DNA from: Lachnoclostridium sp. UBA3775 | GTDB lineage: Bacteria > Bacillota > Clostridia > Lachnospirales > Lachnospiraceae | NCBI GenBank assembly: GCA_002369525.1 | Contig: DFFN01000068.1 | Location: 1 to 43,222, forward strand | DNA length: 43,222 bases | Direction of reading: 5' to 3' | In this document: positions 41,539 to 43,222 of the stretch, piece after piece | How positions within the stretch are numbered: position 1 is the first letter of the stretch | How the letters are laid out: every line of letters begins with the position of its first letter | Translations under genes and position numbers: made by a program | The notes under the pieces: model-generated | Seen by the model: only the letters and a program-made list of their open reading frames with translations | Told to the model about the DNA's origin: nothing | Databases searched by the model: none

Positions 41539-42394
41539 ACGAAATCCGCTGTTTTACATATTTGCAGCGATATTTGCCGCAGCGGTAATCTTCGGAATCG
41601 TTTACTACATAACAGTAAAGATACCTCAAAACAAGAGAGGGGAAATTTACGACGAGATAGCGGATGTGGTAGAAAAGGACAGCCCGACTCCGGCTCCGAC
41701 GGCTACTCCGGCTCCGACGAAGGACCCGACCGTTACGCAGTCCGGAACACCTACCGAGGGACCGACACCTACCGAAACACCGGTACCTGTCGACATTCCG
41801 GTGAGCTTTGAGGAAGCATGGAAGATAAATAAGGACATATATGCATGGATAAGGATATATGACCAGACATCGGAAGCTCCGAAATATCTGATGAACTATC
41901 CGATACTTCAAAGCGTTGAGCCCGCGGCCGACAATTATTATCTCGACCACACTGTAAACCATAAGGCCGGCCTTCCCGGTTCAATCTATACAAGAAGAGT
42001 GAACAGCAAGGATTTTACGGACCGTATCACGGTAATCTATGGTCACAACATGGGCAACGGAACCATGTTCGGTTTACTTAACCGCTATGTTGCGAAGAAA
42101 TATGCCGATACCAATGACGAAATAAAAATTTTTACGCCCGAACACATACTGACCTATAAGATATTTGCGGGCGTTACCTACGACAACAGAATGATCACAA
42201 GCAAGTTCAATACCCAGACGGAGACCGGACTCGAACTCTTTTTGAACTCGCTTAAGAGCGTCAGAAACTGGAGGACCTACTGGAGAGACGGCGTTGAAGT
42301 GACGAAAGAAGACAGGATCATCGTCCTTTCGACCTGTAACGGAAATTCCGACCAGAGATTCCTCCTGTGTGCGGTGTTAGTGGATGAACAATAA
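41507..42394 (+). CDS. srtB: Class B sortase
   Basis: A 295-residue membrane-anchored transpeptidase. It has an N-terminal helix (about 15-36), a Pro/Thr-rich spacer (about 60-100) and a SrtB-type catalytic domain. Active-site residues are visible: His in VIYGHNMGNGTMF, Cys in VLSTCNG and Arg in NSDQRFLL. Class B enzymes join proteins to peptidoglycan or build pili; no obvious sorting-signal protein is encoded in this window. Its location between a Wzz-like gene and an LCP gene is unusual and may link protein or glycan anchoring to polysaccharide control. The first 32 bases overlap the preceding gene in another frame, and the last 11 overlap the next one. Confidence 0.93.
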   Translation: MNEEKERESRKRNPLFYIFAAIFAAAVIFGIVYYITVKIPQNKRGEIYDEIADVVEKDSPTPAPTATPAPTKDPTVTQSGTPTEGPTPTETPVPVDIPVSFEEAWKINKDIYAWIRIYDQTSEAPKYLMNYPILQSVEPAADNYYLDHTVNHKAGLPGSIYTRRVNSKDFTDRITVIYGHNMGNGTMFGLLNRYVAKKYADTNDEIKIFTPEHILTYKIFAGVTYDNRMITSKFNTQTETGLELFLNSLKSVRNWRTYWRDGVEVTKEDRIIVLSTCNGNSDQRFLLCAVLVDEQ

Positions 42395-43222
42395 CGAAAA
42401 AAAGAAAAACAAAGCAGTAATCATTGCGGTGATCGGAGTGGTTATTGCTTTTTGCCTTATAATCGGCATCGTTGTCCTTGTTAAAAAGTACAACGATAAG
42501 AACAAGGCGGGAAGCAAGGGCGAAACCACAGCGGATGTGACTCCGAAAGCAACGGATGAGAGCGCACAGAAAATTGATATCGATCCTTCGGACTACAACA
42601 ATGTGGTGGAGTTTGACGGGCAGAAGTATGTATATAATACCGATATTGTAAATATTCTCTTTATCGGTGTCGATAAAAAGGGCGAGCTTGTCGAACATAA
42701 AACGCCGACTTTCGGAGGACAGGCGGACGTTATCATGCTTCTTTCTCTCAACAAGTCCACAAAGCAGTGCACCATACTTCAGATTTCCAGAAATTCCATG
42801 ATGGATATTGAGCTTATGGACAGCGCCGGAAATGTGACAGGCCGCAGATTTGCCCAGCTCTGCCTTCAGTATGCTTATGGAAACGGAAAGGAAACAAGCT
42901 GCCTGGCAATGAAACGAAGGGTGAAGGAGCTTTTGTACGACACGGTGATCGACGGCTATATTACTATAGATATCGATGCGATCCCGATTTTAAATGATGC
43001 TGTCGGCGGTGTTGAGATAACGGTTCCGGAGGACTATACATGGATAGACCCTTCCTTTAAAAAGGGAGAAACCATTCTGCTTGACGGAGTGCATGCCGAA
43101 AAATATGTAAGGTCGAGAGACATAAACATTACCGGAAGCAATAATGACCGTATGCACAGGCAGGTTCAGTACATACCGGCGATGATCACAAAGGTAAGGA
43201 AAAAGCTCGGCGGCACAGGCTT
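42384..43222 (+). CDS. LytR-CpsA-Psr (LCP) family ligase, N-terminal part (3' end outside window)
   Basis: The frame is open from the ATG at 42384 to the window end, about 279 codons. The protein has a cytoplasmic Lys/Asn tail, one membrane helix (about residues 10-33), a spacer and an LCP domain from about 90. Motifs: VNILFIGVDKKGE, GGQADVIMLLSLN (Asp of the metal/pyrophosphate site), and the conserved arginines in YVRSRD and NDRMHRQVQ. Where most LCP proteins have PRDT or PRDS this one has SRNS (Arg136-Asn137). LCP enzymes transfer lipid-linked glycans to the wall or to proteins, so this gene fits the operon. The start overlaps the sortase stop by 11 bases and has a weak ribosome binding site. 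Confidence 0.9.
   Translation, partial: MNNNEKKKNKAVIIAVIGVVIAFCLIIGIVVLVKKYNDKNKAGSKGETTADVTPKATDESAQKIDIDPSDYNNVVEFDGQKYVYNTDIVNILFIGVDKKGELVEHKTPTFGGQADVIMLLSLNKSTKQCTILQISRNSMMDIELMDSAGNVTGRRFAQLCLQYAYGNGKETSCLAMKRRVKELLYDTVIDGYITIDIDAIPILNDAVGGVEITVPEDYTWIDPSFKKGETILLDGVHAEKYVRSRDINITGSNNDRMHRQVQYIPAMITKVRKKLGGTG

Overview
The window looks like a chromosomal segment of a Gram-positive anaerobe of the Clostridia, most likely Lachnospiraceae (Butyrivibrio/Roseburia-like). This is inferred from gene content, not from a database match. The pointers are AGGAGG-type ribosome binding sites, lipobox signal peptides, a DUF1292 protein, a PHP-type tyrosine phosphatase with a BY-kinase, a class B sortase, an LCP ligase and a four-subunit pyruvate:ferredoxin oxidoreductase. 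Coding density is very high. No gene-free stretch reaches 300 bases; the longest is the divergent promoter region at about 39145-39316.

Region 1 (1-9125, + strand): the 3' end of metK and a terminator-like hairpin, then a tightly packed run of pepD, a GH13 glycosidase, an SbcD/YhaO-like phosphoesterase, a YhaN-like coiled-coil ATPase, a phosphodiester glycosidase-family membrane protein, and a membrane protein with seven Arg-Pro-Gly-Glu repeats. The phosphoesterase/ATPase pair has lost key residues in both partners.

Region 2 (9159-28064, + strand): a surface polysaccharide locus. It has an ABC-2 exporter (wzm/wzt-like), several glycosyltransferases, a ketoisomerase/aminotransferase/acetyltransferase set for a dTDP-3-acetamido-3,6-dideoxyhexose, and rmlD-rmlC-rmlA for dTDP-rhamnose (rmlB is absent). 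Its more AT-rich centre holds the unusual part: a double GT-B protein whose second half is TagF-like, an IspD/TarI-like cytidylyltransferase, an extended SDR, and a 928-residue fusion of a YidC/Oxa1 domain to an alkaline-phosphatase/LTA-synthase-like domain. I read these as a module that makes and transfers a CDP-activated polyol phosphate, or otherwise modifies the exported glycan. That reading is inference.

Region 3 (28084-31800, + strand): a promoter and porG-porD-porA-porB for pyruvate:ferredoxin oxidoreductase, with a structured inverted-repeat element between porD and porA, then a DUF1292 gene and two terminators.

Region 4 (31846-35585, + strand): a lipoprotein of unknown function and two tandem lipoprotein serpins with different reactive loops. 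On the - strand, gltX and a UvrD-family helicase (39144-35588) converge on the second serpin gene.

Region 5 (39251-43222, + strand): a consensus sigma-A promoter drives a polysaccharide control and anchoring operon: PHP tyrosine phosphatase, BY-kinase, Wzz-like co-polymerase, class B sortase and an LCP protein cut off by the window end.
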